A stretch of 64,000 nt of DNA, taken from NCBI GenBank assembly GCA_946122785.1, contig CAMGYJ010000003.1:930001-994000 (forward strand), given 5' to 3'. The translations under genes and the position numbers were made by a program. The DNA is from Linum tenue (taxonomy: Eukaryota > Streptophyta > Magnoliopsida > Malpighiales > Linaceae). Shown here piece after piece: positions 12,101 through 23,330 of this stretch. The first letter of the stretch is position 1, and every line of letters starts with the position of its first letter. Below the pieces are notes generated by a model. It worked only from the letters and a program-made list of their open reading frames with translations, searched no databases and had not been told where the DNA came from.

Positions 12101-13947
12101 ATCCTAAGAGAACTAAGTTAGGTCCACGAGCTTTGAAAGGTGTTTTTCTTGGATATGCAGAAAACTCAAAAGCCTATAGGATTCTAGATTTAGAATCTAA
12201 TGTGGTTGTGGAATCGAGAGATGTTGAGTTCTTTGAGAACAAGTTTTGACGTGACTCTGCAAATGTAGAACCGTGTCGATTTACTTCTGCAGATTCCTCA
12301 AATGATTCTATCTCTACTCCCGCTTTCGACATTGGTTCTAGTAGCAAAAGGCCTTTAGATGACCCTGTTGCTAATGAACCACGAAGAAGTCAAAGCGATA
12401 GAAAGGAAAAGAGTTTTGGTCCAGAATTTATTGATCCTCAAGATATAGTCTTTCTTGTAGAGGGAGATATGTTAAATAAGGTTGGTTACAAGAAAGATAC
12501 CCATTTTGTTCAATGTGCAAGACGATCCCAAAACCTATCAAGAAGCAATGGCTTCTAGAGATTTTGTTTTTTGGAACGAGGCTGTTAATGATGAGATGGA
12601 TTTGTTATGAATGAATAAGACTTGGGTTCTTGTGGATCTGCCTCCTGGATCTAAGGCTATTGGATGCAAATGGGTATTTCGCATTAAGTATAACACGAAT
12701 GGATCAATACATACTTTCAAAGCTAGATTGGTTGCAAAAGGGTTTATGCAAAAGGAAAGAGTATATTGCTTTGACACTTATGCACCAGTTGCAAGAATCA
12801 CTTCCATAAGAGTGCTTTTAGCTTTGGCTTCTATTTACAATTTGCATGTACACCAAATGGATGTAAAGACGACATTCTTAAATGGTGAGTTAGATGTAGA
12901 AGTGTATATGGAGCAACCAGAAGGATTCGTGTTGCCTGGAAATGAAGGAAAGGTGTGTAAATTGCAAAAGTCATTGTATGGACTAAAGCTAGCACCGAAA
13001 CAATGGCATGAGAAAATTTGATTCTTTTGTTTTGGCTCATGGATTTTCTCATAACTCTGCTGATAAGTGCATTTATTCAAAGTGCTCAAAAGAGTATATG
13101 GTCATTATATGCCTTTATGTTGATGATATGTTGATAATAGGAACTAACATGAAAGGCATAAATGAGACCAAGGAGTATCTAACTTCTTGCTTCCAAATGA
13201 AAGATCTTGGAGAAGTAGGTACTATATTGGGCATCAAAGTAAAGAAACATAGTGAGGGGTTTGCTTTGAATCAGTCACATTATGTCGAGAAGATGCTCAA
13301 GAAATTCGAGCATTTGGATATAAAGGAGGCTAACACCCCCTATGATGCATCTTTTAAGCTTTGTGCAAATGAGGGAAGGGCAGTGGCACAAGTTGAGTAT
13401 TCTAGTGCTATTGGAAGTTTGATGTATGCAATGGGTTGTACTAGGCCCGATATTGCATTTGCGGTGTGCAAACTTTCTAAATTCACTAGTAATCCTAGTG
13501 TTGATCAATGAAAGCTATAGGAAGAGTCTTTGGTTATTTGAAAAGAGCCAAAGATTTGGAAATCTTCTATAGCAACTTCCCCGCTGTACTAGAAGCATTT
13601 TCTGATGCTAGTTGGATCACGAGCGCTAGTGATAATAAATCCACAACAGGATGGATTTTTACACTAGGTGGTGGAGCTGTTTCTTGGGCTTCGAAGAAAC
13701 AAACATTTTTTACACACTCCACTATGGAAGCCGAATTCCTAGCCCTTGCGGCGGCTGGAAAAGAAGCAGAATGACTAAGAAACATGTTGTTAGATATAGA
13801 GTTGTGGCCACAACCGATGCCAGCCATTTCTGTCTTCTGTGATAGTGAGGCTACATTGTCTAGAGCTTATAACAAGATTTACAATGGTAAGTCTAGACAC
13901 ATTAGCCTAAGACATGATTACTTTAGGTATTTGATTACTTTAGGTAT
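9172..13947 (+). mobile_element. Decayed, 3'-truncated Ty1/copia retrotransposon
   Basis: The element appears to begin with an LTR at TGTTAGAGTAGTC (about 9172). Gag, protease, integrase, reverse transcriptase and RNase H follow in copia order, then it stops inside RNase H. No 3' LTR or PPT is present: the sequence changes abruptly to palindrome block A at 13948. The 9540-9890 stretch between LTR and gag looks like extra inserted repeat DNA. The left boundary and the inner LTR edge are estimates. Confidence 0.75.
10011..13947 (+). pseudogene. Copia gag-pol pseudogene
   Basis: Gag begins at 10011 (MDSRVESTLKAYASDSNKL), has stops around 10200-10370, then runs open from 10400 to 11830. Visible parts are the zinc knuckle CFNCGQLGHIVRFC, a protease with DSGETAH where DSGAT is usual, the integrase core (FITFIDDNTRF, ILQSDRRGEY), RT (KARLVAKGF, LYVDDMLIIG, GCTRPDIAFAV) and RNase H (AFSDASW, STMEAEFLALA, FCDSEATL). 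Frame breaks or stops occur near 11825, 12250, 12607, 13018, 13510 and 13774. The altered protease site and integrase (SDRRGEY for SDNGGEF) also argue that it is dead. Confidence 0.85.
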
Positions 13948-14240
13948 TCTCACGCCCGTGAGAATTAACAGATGAGCCGTGAGAAGTACAGCATTCAAAT
14001 CCAAAACACGGCTCATCTCACGGCCGTGATAATGACGAAGGCAACCCGTGAAACCCTCTGGGAAACTGAGAAGTGCGTTTTTACATCCACGGCCTATCTC
14101 ACGGCCTATCTCACGGCCGTGATATTTCCAGAATTACATATCCAAAACCACGCCTTCTTTCACGACCGTGGGATTTCCAGAATTGGCCGTGAGATTTCCA
14201 GAAATAGTATGCATAGACATTCACCTGCATAGACATTCAC
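13948..14240 (-). repeat. Palindrome block A (CACGGCCGTG type)
   Basis: The block holds repeated short palindromes built on CACGGCCGTG and CACGCCCGTG, separated by phrases such as ATATTTCCAGAATTACA and GGCAACCCGTGAAACC. Blocks C and D carry the same phrases in the same order and orientation; block B is more diverged. Block A lies 240 bases beyond the stop of the minus-strand acidic-repeat gene. It may be a subterminal transposase-binding array or a structured 3' region; the sequence does not decide. Confidence 0.75.
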
Positions 14241-14476
14241 AATGTTCTCTAGTACATACATCATATCAGATGAGATACACTGTTAACAAAAAGTAAAAAG
14301 CAGTCAAAGCATTACATTTGTCTTATAAAACAAGCATCCATAACACGATTAAATTTGTCTAATTAATGCTTAAGTTTTAGCCCACACTGGTGCATCATAA
14401 TATTCTAATTGGAAAACATGCAAGCACAAACGCAAACACACATAGCTAAGTACTAAGGACTTTGGTTGGCTCATCT

Positions 14477-16912
14477 TCACTGCCCATCTTTCTCGTTAGT
14501 GTTCTCGTCCTCGTCTTTGTTTTCCTGGATTTGCTCATCTTCATTGTCCTCGCTAGAGTCACTGCCGTCTTCCTCATTGGTCCCTTTGACCTCTTGATTT
14601 TTTTGCTTGTTTTGGTCATCGTGGTTGCCCTCGTCGTCGTCCTCTTCACTGCTGTCTTCCTCATCGGTCCCTTTGACCTCTTGGTTTTTTTGCTTGTTTT
14701 GGTCATCGCCATTGCCCTCGTCGTCGTCCTCTTCACTGCTGTCTTCCTCATCGGTCCCTTTGACCTCTTGATTTTTTTTCCTTGTTTTGGTCATCGCCAT
14801 TGCCCTCGTCGTCGTCCTCTTCACTGCTGTCTTCCTCATCGGTCCCTTTGACCTCTTGATTTTTTCCCTTGTTTTGGTCATCGCCATTGCCCTCGTCGTT
14901 GTCCTCTTCACTGCTGTCTTCCTCATCGTTCCCTTTGACCTCTTGATTTTTTTCCTTGTTTTGGTCATCGCCATTGCCCTCGTCGTCGTCCTCTTCACTG
15001 CTGTCTTCCTCATCGTTCCCTTTGACCTCTTGATTTTTTTCCTTGTTTTGGTCATCGCCATTGCCCTCGTCGTCGTCCTCTTCACTGCTGTCTTCCTCAT
15101 CGGTCCCTTTGTCCTCTTGATTTTTTTCCTTGTTTTGTTCCTCTCCTTTTTTCTCTTGATTTTTTTCCTTGTTTTGGTCATCGCCATTGCCCTCGTCGTC
15201 GTCCTCTTCACTGCTGTCTTCCTCATTGGTGTCATTGTCCTCTTCACTGCTTTCCTTGTTTTGTTCCTCTCCTTTGTCCTCTTTATTTTTTTCCTTGTTT
15301 TGCTCATCGTCATTACCCTCGTCATCCTCTTCACTTCCCTCTTCATTGATCTCCTCGGTTGGCCTAGGAGATAGTTCCCAAGGTCTTGAGAATTGTTCGT
15401 AGTCAATCCTCAAGGACCTCATGATCTGATGGTTGCATTCGATGATGTAGCGTCGAGCTTCCTTCTCTCGATCGAGGCGGGAGAGAATGAGTGCATTTTG
15501 CTCCAGAATTTGGGCATTCTGCCGACCCAATGCCTCAAAATAGGATATGTAGCTGTCGGTGGATGGTCCGGCTTGAGTCGTAGTTTGGTGATGTTGTGCA
15601 GGTTGTTCCGGAGTCTCCTCGACCATTTGCTGAACAACATGCTCCGATGCGTTTGCCTCATCTGTTGCAAGAGGTCGAGCAGGATGAGGGAGGCCAACAA
15701 TGCCTACCACACCATTCTCCTTAACCACCAAACACAGACATGATCAATATCAGAAGCATTAGTTACATTTGCTCAATGTTCAAAAGGAACTAGATTAGTA
15801 GGCAATCCAAAACTTGCACAAAATCAATCCTAGATTGTTTGAATCCCGACTAGTTATGTTTTAGCATTCACTGTGAAAAGGAAAGTGTTGGTTGGAACAT
15901 TTACCTTTGACAACAAATTTAGATCCGCAAGGTTTTTTTGGGAGATTGGTTGAGTGGACTGGGCAATGGTGCAATGAGAACCCACCGGATCAATGCCAAA
16001 ATGCCGAGCTAGCCTTGTGATGTAGGCACCTCCATGGATGGTCTTGATTTGTTTGTTGGAGGTCATCTTCTGTAGGGTTTTCAATATGACTATACCAAGA
16101 TGAATTGGGGGATCTTTTACCATAGAGAGGAAAAAGTTCAAATCCCGCTTGGTCACACTCCCCGGGCTCCCCTCCCTAGCTGCCACAGAATGAGCGATAA
16201 TGTTGTGGATGATACGCCATGGGGGAAGAAGATCATTCCCTTTATAGTGGGCAGGGTCAGACTTGTCCACATGGTTTTGTTTTACCGTTGTCCACATAGC
16301 ATTGACCGATGGTGCTCTTGAATGATATAGGTGCTCTGAAATAAAACCATGTCCATCTGTGGTGAGAAATCCTGGTGGGTATATCTGGAGTGCCTCTGTG
16401 AACTCAGTGATGCTCATCTGTCTCGCCTGTCCTCCAAGGCGAAAAGTTATGTTGTCTTCGGGCGTGTCGAGGTTAAACTCGGACATTCTCTTGATGGAGA
16501 GAGTGCTGAGGAACTCAATGGTAAGCTCTCGGTAGATGACCTCATTGATAGAGAGAACCTCACACCATGCCGGGAGACGGAGGCATGTGCGAACGGGGTC
16601 CGCTGCTCCGAGGCGCTCTAGGAGATCCCAATCAAAGCATCTTTGCTGCCCAAATGGGAGGGGAAGGAAGCGCTCCAAAGCCCTCCTATGTTCGACGGGT
16701 AATTGGAGGAAGCCGTGAAGTCTCCCTCCTCCAAGTTGAGCCTCCGCTTGTGGTGGTGGTGGAGATGGTTGGCGTGCCCGTCCTTGGTTGTTTTTGCGTT
16801 GTCGTTTGGGGGGAGTGTCTCGTTCTTGGGTTTGGCGGCTACGAGAAGAAGGAGCCTTCCTTTTAGCAGGTGAGGCTGCTGGTTGCCGGGTTTTTGGTTT
16901 AGCTTTCCCCAT
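14477..16912 (-). CDS. Plant transposon protein (Athila ORF1-like) with acidic repeat tail; one frameshift
   Basis: Exon 1 (15905-16912, 336 codons) starts MGKAKPKTRQ with a basic, Pro-rich, NLS-like head. It then has the region RCFDWDLLERLG...WCEVLSINEVIYREL...ITFRLGGQARQMSITEF, which resembles the plant-only 'putative plant transposon protein' / Athila ORF1-like family, whose function is unknown. A clean GT-AG intron (15720-15904) leads to exon 2 (14477-15719): GIVGLPHPARPL, a helical stretch near 15500, then about nine copies of a 29-residue acidic repeat (DEEDSSEEDDDEGNGDDQNK). A T-run of eight at 14772-14779, where sister copies have seven, breaks the frame; beyond it the acidic frame continues in another phase to 14477. 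A leader intron is likely (acceptor at 16913, donor near 17573). Confidence 0.6.
14560..15330 (-). repeat. 87-bp coding tandem repeat (29-residue acidic unit)
   Basis: The phrase TTTGACCTCTTG recurs at 87-base steps (e.g. 14585, 14672, 14759, then an 88-base step). 87 is a multiple of three, so the repeat can change copy number without breaking the frame. About nine units are present, the outer ones degenerate. The opposite strand reads as a long hydrophobic frame only because GAN codons are complementary to NTC codons. Confidence 0.85.
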
Positions 16913-19189
16913 TCCTACAAAAACCAACTAAGCACATTTAGTCTTTAGTGAATGAGAGGGAAAAGAATTATGCATAAGCATATGCAATTCACAAATCAAG
17001 GAATCTGGTATGCTTTCCAGTTTTCAACAAAGATACTGGAAGATATAGACTTACAGACTTCTCCCTTCTTGTTTTGACGAGGTGGTATACTCAATGTGAG
17101 GTTCTCTCTTCTTGTTTGGACCAAGGGATATATCATATATTCATATTGCGTCGGATTTGGGCGGCTTGTCTCGTCTTCTCTTCTGCCAAATGCAAGGCAA
17201 AATTCAGCTAGCTGCCTAGAAACACACTTGTGGGGAGAGCTTTGTTCTGTAGGCGTGGGGGAGTGAGTATATATGAGTTAGGTGGGTGTTTGGTTGGAAA
17301 AATTGGGAATGTCTTGTTCAGGGAAACTGATCACCTGTCAAGAAGGAGAATTAAAATAGAAATCATCCAAACACAACAACAACAACAACATCATCTTCTT
17401 CGTCTGTTTGAACCACACAAGTGGCTCAACTAACACCAACAACAACAAAGGGGAGAAACGAAAGAAGTCATCCCACCAATTCAAAAACCTAATTCAAACC
17501 AACCACAATTGGGCAACTAAACCCTAAAAAATGCAAGAAACCAGAGAAGAGTGCCGCTGTGGTTAAGAAGAACTCACCAGAGGCCTTGTCGGGATCGAAG
17601 TGGAACAGAGGGCAGAGACTCGTCCGGAAATGGTCGCCGTCGCCGCTGAACCTTGAAGAATCTTCGCGAGCGAGCAAGGGCGAGGGCGAGCGAGCAAGGG
17701 CGATGGCGAGTGCGCGAGGGCGAGGGGGTCGAAGTAGAACAGAGGGAGTAGAGGGTTGGGGGTCGAAGTAGAACAGAGGAAAATAGGGTTCGAACAAAAA
17801 ATGGGGGCGGGGGGGTTTCAAATTCTAATATGCATAGGTTAGTTTTTAGGATTCCAATCTCAGTTGTGGAGTACATTGCAATTGATTTGTAGAAAAGAAA
17901 TTGAACATACATATATAACACAATTTATGTCCTTATTAATTCACCCCATCTCAAGAATTTGTGTAGCAAAATTTTGTCGAACATCCATGCCCATCCCCCT
18001 CCCATGAATCCACAACTGCATTCTTATTTTCCACACCTAAGAAATCCTGCAGGTCCAGAAAAAAAAAAACACATATATACAACACAAAGATCAAATCACT
18101 ACCATTAAGCACCACCAAGGCTTATACAAATCACACAAACGCAACAATCAGTCAAATTCTAGGCTATCACCAAACCAAGATAATCCAAAGATCCAGTAGA
18201 AAAATTAAGAACGACTTACAGACTTCTCCCTTGACGTCTCTTTGAGTATTCCATCCTCTTCGATCTCCACTTTTGTAACTCCCCTTGGAGCTGGGGTGAT
18301 ACCGGACAGATCAAACTTTCCAAGCTAGATGCAACCTTGGTCAGGGGTTTTGCATCCCTCCCACTCAAAACTTCTCTCTATGTGTTTCGATCTCTCTGTA
18401 TTTCAATCACTCTCTGTATTTCGATCTCCATCTCTTTGATGCATTCCTTGTCCAAGGATTGTATCCAGCTTGGAAAGTTTGTTGTCCTTGCTTCCTTCCT
18501 TAGAGATCGATGAGGTGGAATACTTAATGTGACGTCAAGGTAGATGATCCCTGGAGCATTATAATCACGTCTACACCATCATGATCGGTCATAACCCTGT
18601 CAATGCTCACTTAGGTTACAAATTGAACCCTTTTGATGATGTTACAGTAAGCTCTTCATTTTGAGCCAAAATCAGACACTGCATTATACAGGAGATTGGC
18701 AAATACCTGTGATAGTGGTGCTGAAACTCTCTTGACAGATACCACACGAAGCTTCTGGTCGGATAGGTAATCCCTGGTGAGCAAATCTGGAAACAAAGAG
18801 GGAATCAAACGAAACATCGGCGCCGCAAGAAACCGCGAGAGCAAGAGAGAGAGAGAGAGAGGAAGGTGGAAAGGGGAGATCTATCTTCGTTTACCTTTGT
18901 CCTTCTCGCCGAAGTCGGAGAAGAGACCTGGTCCCTTGCTCATGGCGGCCGGCGAAACGGAGTCGGAGCGGGGAAGATTTGGGGGCAAGGGTTTATGAAA
19001 AACCCTATAATGCGAGAACTGGGAGAGAGGTTCGCCTGTGGTGGTGGGAGCTTGTTCGAACTGGGAGTAGAGGGTTGGGGGTCGAAGTGCGATGGCGAGG
19101 GTTGGGGGTCGAAGTAGAACAGAGGGTTGGGGGTCGGGTTCAAGTAGAAAAGAGGAAGTTTTAAATAGGGTGTTTCCAATTTTAGGGTT
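16913..19189 (-). promoter_or_regulatory. Leader and promoter region of the acidic-repeat gene, with a second leader copy
   Basis: No intact gene is present. The minus strand has two similar leader segments, about 17550-17825 and 18866-19190, sharing AGTAGAGGGTTGGGGGTCG and GTCGAAGTAGAACAGAGG, each with a splice-donor-like GTGAGT or GTAAAC at its inner edge. A shared phrase ACTTACAGACTTCTCCC occurs near 17050 and 18214. This suggests duplication of the 5' end of an element. A GA microsatellite lies at about 18848-18861 and the inverted repeat at 18229-18540 is listed separately. Confidence 0.4.
18229..18540. repeat. Long imperfect inverted repeat (hairpin)
   Basis: The left arm (18229-18350) has CCTTGACGTC, GAGTATTCCATCCTC, CGATCTC, AAACTTTCCAAGCT and CAACCTTGG. 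The right arm (18430-18540), read in reverse complement, has CCTTGACGTC, AAGTATTCCACCTCA, CGATCTC, AAACTTTCCAAGCT and CAATCCTTGG in the same order. The arms are about 110 bases and the loop about 80. A transcript through it would fold into a hairpin and could feed small-RNA production. Confidence 0.7.
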
Positions 19190-19445
19190 AATCTCACGGC
19201 TTTTTGTCCCGGGCGGGATATAACCCGTGAAACCCTCTGGAGCTTACAATTTTTTTTAAAAAAATTCTAACGGTACATATCCCGGCCGTGAGGTTTCAGT
19301 TATGAGGCGTGTTTTTGGGTTTCATCTGTGATCATCTCACGGTTTCTCTCACGGTCGTGATATTTCCAGAATTTCAAACCCAAAAACACGCATGCTTTCA
19401 CGGCCGTGAGATTTCCGGAATTGGCCTGCACAGACATTCACATGT
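19190..19445 (-). repeat. Palindrome block B
   Basis: This is a diverged member of the CACGGCCGTG family. It shares with block A the phrases AACCCGTGAAACCCTCTGG, CGTGATATTTCCAGAATT, CACGGCCGTGAGATTTCC and CAGACATTCACATG. It sits about 210 bases beyond the stop of the FAR1-like gene on the minus strand. Confidence 0.7.
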
Positions 19446-19653
19446 AGAACTAACCCCTGTACTTATTATAATGGTGTAAGAAACATAATATACTGTTTTT
19501 GAAAACTACAAGCTTATGAAAAGATGAGTCATAATGTTCTTTGAAGCTAGACACAAGCATTACATAGATCCATTCAATGTCACTAGATACTAACTTGCAC
19601 AAAACAAACATGACAAGATGAAACATAATGTTGTTTGAAGCTGAACACCAGCA

Positions 19654-22280
19654 TTACAGGTTGTGCTTGGATCGTTTGGGAAGTAGAACAGATTCTTGAG
19701 TCTCCACATGAAAGCTGCTTTCACCTGCTCCTATGGACTCGAAGTTGTATTCTTGTTGCGTGAAATGACTATCACCTCCACCTGCTTCAGCCATTCTTTT
19801 CAGCGGACAATTTCTGATTGTATGTTTAGGACGCCTACAATACTTGCACAACCGTGTTTTCACTTGAGGTTGCTTCACATTCCCTTTACTTCGAACTGGA
19901 TGGGGGTCCTTAATAAACTGAGAGGAGTTCACTCCAACATCCGTAGTAGCATTATTTGTTTTGTTGGTTGTTTCTTCACTTATTGTCTTCACTCGCAATG
20001 TCAAGTCTTCAATCAACCCTTTGGCAGTATGAAATGCTTCATCCGAACTCACAGCATAATGGCACATTCTACTACATTGACCAACCAAGAATCCAAACCT
20101 GTCCAAATAAACAAGCACTTTTGTAGTTGGTTCCAAGCACAATAGAAGTAAACAAAGAACTAAATGAACACCTTAAATTTATAATACCTGCTAATATTTT
20201 GCTGGGTAGGACAGCTTCCCATACTCGAGGGATCGAACTCTTTTGCATCTTTAGTCCAACGCTTCAAAAGGAGTGACTTTGGAATTTGTATTTGATTTTC
20301 TGCTTTCAATATACAGAATATATGCCGACATGGAATTCCGCAGAACTCAAAGATGCCACAAGAACAATTCACATCATGTCCACTCGTGTAAAAGACCACG
20401 GTGCACTTTGAGTCAGGGTATTTGAATCGTGACAATGTGTAAATTGTTTTATTGGTCAACACACACTTGTCTGTAATATAGTAATGAACTTCTCTCGCTA
20501 TTTCTGCTCGAACGCTCCTGAACACATTTCTTGTATATACTATAGAGGCATGTCTTTCAATTTCATGTAAATGTGTCATCAAAACAACATCAGTATGTAT
20601 TGTCTTAAACTGGTCATGTAACTCAGTTTGTCTCCTATACAAAAGTGCCATGTCAAACTGCTTGACAAACTCAAACAACTTCATCTTACTTTGCAAGAAT
20701 TTGTCTAGATAAGAGTTCATGCTTTCACAACGTTGTGAGGTAGTCATCCCAGCAAAGAAAATACCTTTCAAGTAAGTTGTGGCCCATAGAGCTCGTCGCC
20801 TATACATCTTCTTCATCCACGCATTGTGCTCCAGGTCATACTTGGACAAAATTTCCTTCCACGTAGCTTCAAATTGTGGAATAGAACTGCAGTTTAGCAT
20901 GCATCGTTTGAAATCCTCCCGGAAGCCTTCCGCATGGCCACGCGCTTCTGCGTTATTGCCCAAGTGCCAAGAACATAACCGATGTCGGGATCCAGGGAGA
21001 ACCGACTTGATAGCTTTCCTCATTGAAGAACAACCTTCTGTTATAACTGCGGTTGGCTTCTTACCACCCATGTAATGTAAAAAAGCATTTAGAATCCATA
21101 CGTAGTTCTCCGTCGTTTCATCCGCAAGTAAAGCACATGCAAAAACAGTGCTTGCATTGTGATTATTCACACCAATGAATAGAAGAAATGGAAGATTATA
21201 TGCATTAGTCTTGTACGTCGAGTCAAAAACAAGAACATCTCCAAAGAGACTATAATCCAATTGTGAAGGAGAGTCAGCCCATAACATATTGCCTAGTTCA
21301 CCACCGTCACTTACTGTATATCTACAATAAAAACGAGGATCGGTAGTTGCCCGTGCTTGTAAGTAGGCAAGTGCAGCTTCACTGTCACTATCCAAGATCT
21401 CCGACCTCCGATCCGCACTAACAAAATTGTAGACATCGGTCTTAGTGAAACCCAAGTTCTGAAAGCTTCCTGCACAATTCACTAGATAATCCATGATTTG
21501 ATTGGTGCGAATACCAGCAGCCCTAAGTGATCCAATCTGAGCCTTACTTGCGTCATCTACCTTGCGATGAGAACTCAAAAACTGCACTTCATGTGCTCCA
21601 GCTAAGGGATGAAAATGTGTTGGTACAAACTGCTTCACCTTGAATCGGTTAGTTGCCTCAACAAAACTGACTTTGAAAGCAGCCGGACAATGGAGCCTTG
21701 TTACAGGCCTAGGTTCACGCTTTCTGTTCTCCTTGTCATTGTGGACTGGAAGACGCTCCCCCTCGCGTGAGCAAACCCATCGCTGCATATTTTTAACTCC
21801 ATATTTTGAATATGTGTGAGTGTTCTTTCGTACGCTGAACCCCATGGCACAACCATAAGTTGAATAGAACTTGCCAGCCTCCACAAGGGTTTCAAACTCA
21901 TAACCCACAACATCATCCGACTCCCATTTAGAATAAGGCTTACCATTCCCGACTTTATCAAGCAAAGTCCAGTCATACATACTCGAGTACGGTGGAACCA
22001 TGGCTGGATTTGCATCATCTTTGATGTTCTCTGAGCTGTGTGGCTGTGTTTCGAAGCTGTGCAAATGCTCATCTGAGATGTTCTCTTTATCATCATCACC
22101 AATGTTAGTGTTATTATCATCCTCAGAATCACTATCGCTGGTGTCGACATTGTCCTCCATATCGTCACTATCTCTAACACCACCGGTATCATCTCCATAA
22201 TTCATTCCCCAATCTAAACCAACATTCAAGTCAATTCCCGTGTCCTTGCCTGTGCTCATATCATCCATCAACCCTTCCAT
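19654..22280 (-). CDS. FAR1/FRS-like MULE transposase
   Basis: Two exons (20188-22280 and 19654-20098) join in phase to about 845 residues. An acidic N-terminus is followed by a FAR1 DNA-binding domain (YEFETLVEAGKFYSTYGCAMG, from about 127), a MULE transposase domain (VLVFDSTYKTNAYNLPFL from about 350; RHRLCSWHLGNNA near 432; FEATWKEIL), a SWIM finger (CSCGIFEFCGIPCRHIFCIL), and in exon 2 a helical tail and knuckle CKYCRRPKHTIRNC. The layout matches FAR1-RELATED SEQUENCE proteins and the FAR1-type MULEs they come from. The second catalytic Asp of the DDE set (usually ITD..AM) reads ITEGCSSM, Glu at about residue 415, which may abolish activity. Transposon neighbours and the palindrome block argue for a transposon gene rather than a host FRS gene. 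Confidence 0.8.
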
Positions 22281-23330
22281 AGTTGATTAACTGAAAACAA
22301 GCAACAAAATGAAGTTTAGAGACAATTGAAATCGACATATTCACCACCCACAGCCGACCGAATCAAACACTTCACTAATCAATTAACAAACACGAGGCAA
22401 ACACGAGACAATTGAAATGAAGGGCTGGCTGGTAACTGTAATCCACATATCAACTCGATAGTTTCCCCTTCACTTCCGCGACAAACGACCAGAAAGAACA
22501 AAACTATGAACAGATTCCCTACAGGAAACAGTAGTTTTCTCTCTGAAACCCCCCAATCACCCTCACAAGACACCAATCAAGCCACCATGATCGAATAGAC
22601 AAACACAATATCAAGTCCCCCCAAACAGAATGAACGAAATAACCCAGGGGCAATCTCATTTCACCTGGAAATCCAGAATGAACAAGATCGTAGACGGACG
22701 GATTACTCGACAGAAATCAAACGAGGAACACAAAACCATAGCTAATTCCCTCAACCGGATGAACGAAAAACTAAATGAGCCGGGAAACCGCTATCCGCAA
22801 GTTCGAGAAACGGTGATAAACAAACAGAGGCGCGCCAAGATCCACGGCCTCCAGATCGCCATTGGACAACGACAGCGCCACAATCACAAACGGAGCAGAA
22901 CCGAAATAGAACAGAAGAATTAATCATCCGAGAAGAAACAAGAGGGAGCCGGCGGGTACCTGAAACAATAAGGCAGGGAGCGGAGTCAGGGAGCTGAACG
23001 GAGATGATTGGCGGTGGCGGTGGAAGGTCAGCAACAAACGACGAAGGAAGATTGCTAGATTAAGCCTCTTTCGTCGCGAAGGATGGGTGGCGAAGGATGG
23101 GCGAATAAGCCGACAGGGAGGAACCGACGAAGGAAGAATCTGGTTTCGTCGCGAAGGATGGGTAGAGAAGGGAAGACGAAGGAAGAACTGAGGCTGGGAG
23201 AGAGGGAAGCTGGAAGGAAGAAGCCGACAGGGAGGAACCGAGGATCAGTCCTCTGGCGCCGACGGAGGACGAGAAGGAAGAAACGGCATCACTGTTACGA
23301 CTTACGACGGTGAGGGTTTAGGATCTAGGA
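22281..23330 (-). promoter_or_regulatory. 5' leader and promoter of the FAR1-like gene
   Basis: On the minus strand an acceptor (TTGTTTTCAG) ends about 12 bases upstream of the ATG, and a donor (TTTCAG/GTACCC) lies near 22960, predicting a 670-base leader intron. The stretch 22960-23310 is G/A-rich with repeated GCGAAGGATGGG and CCGACAGGGAGGAACCGA, and may be a first exon or promoter. No protein is recognised in it. Confidence 0.4.

Noticed and set aside
14462..15374. Long plus-strand hydrophobic frames that look like multi-pass membrane proteins
   Set aside because: They are the antisense of the acidic 87-bp repeat: GAN codons on one strand give NTC (Phe, Leu, Ile, Val) codons on the other. 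The minus strand has the unique N-terminal domain and a proper intron.
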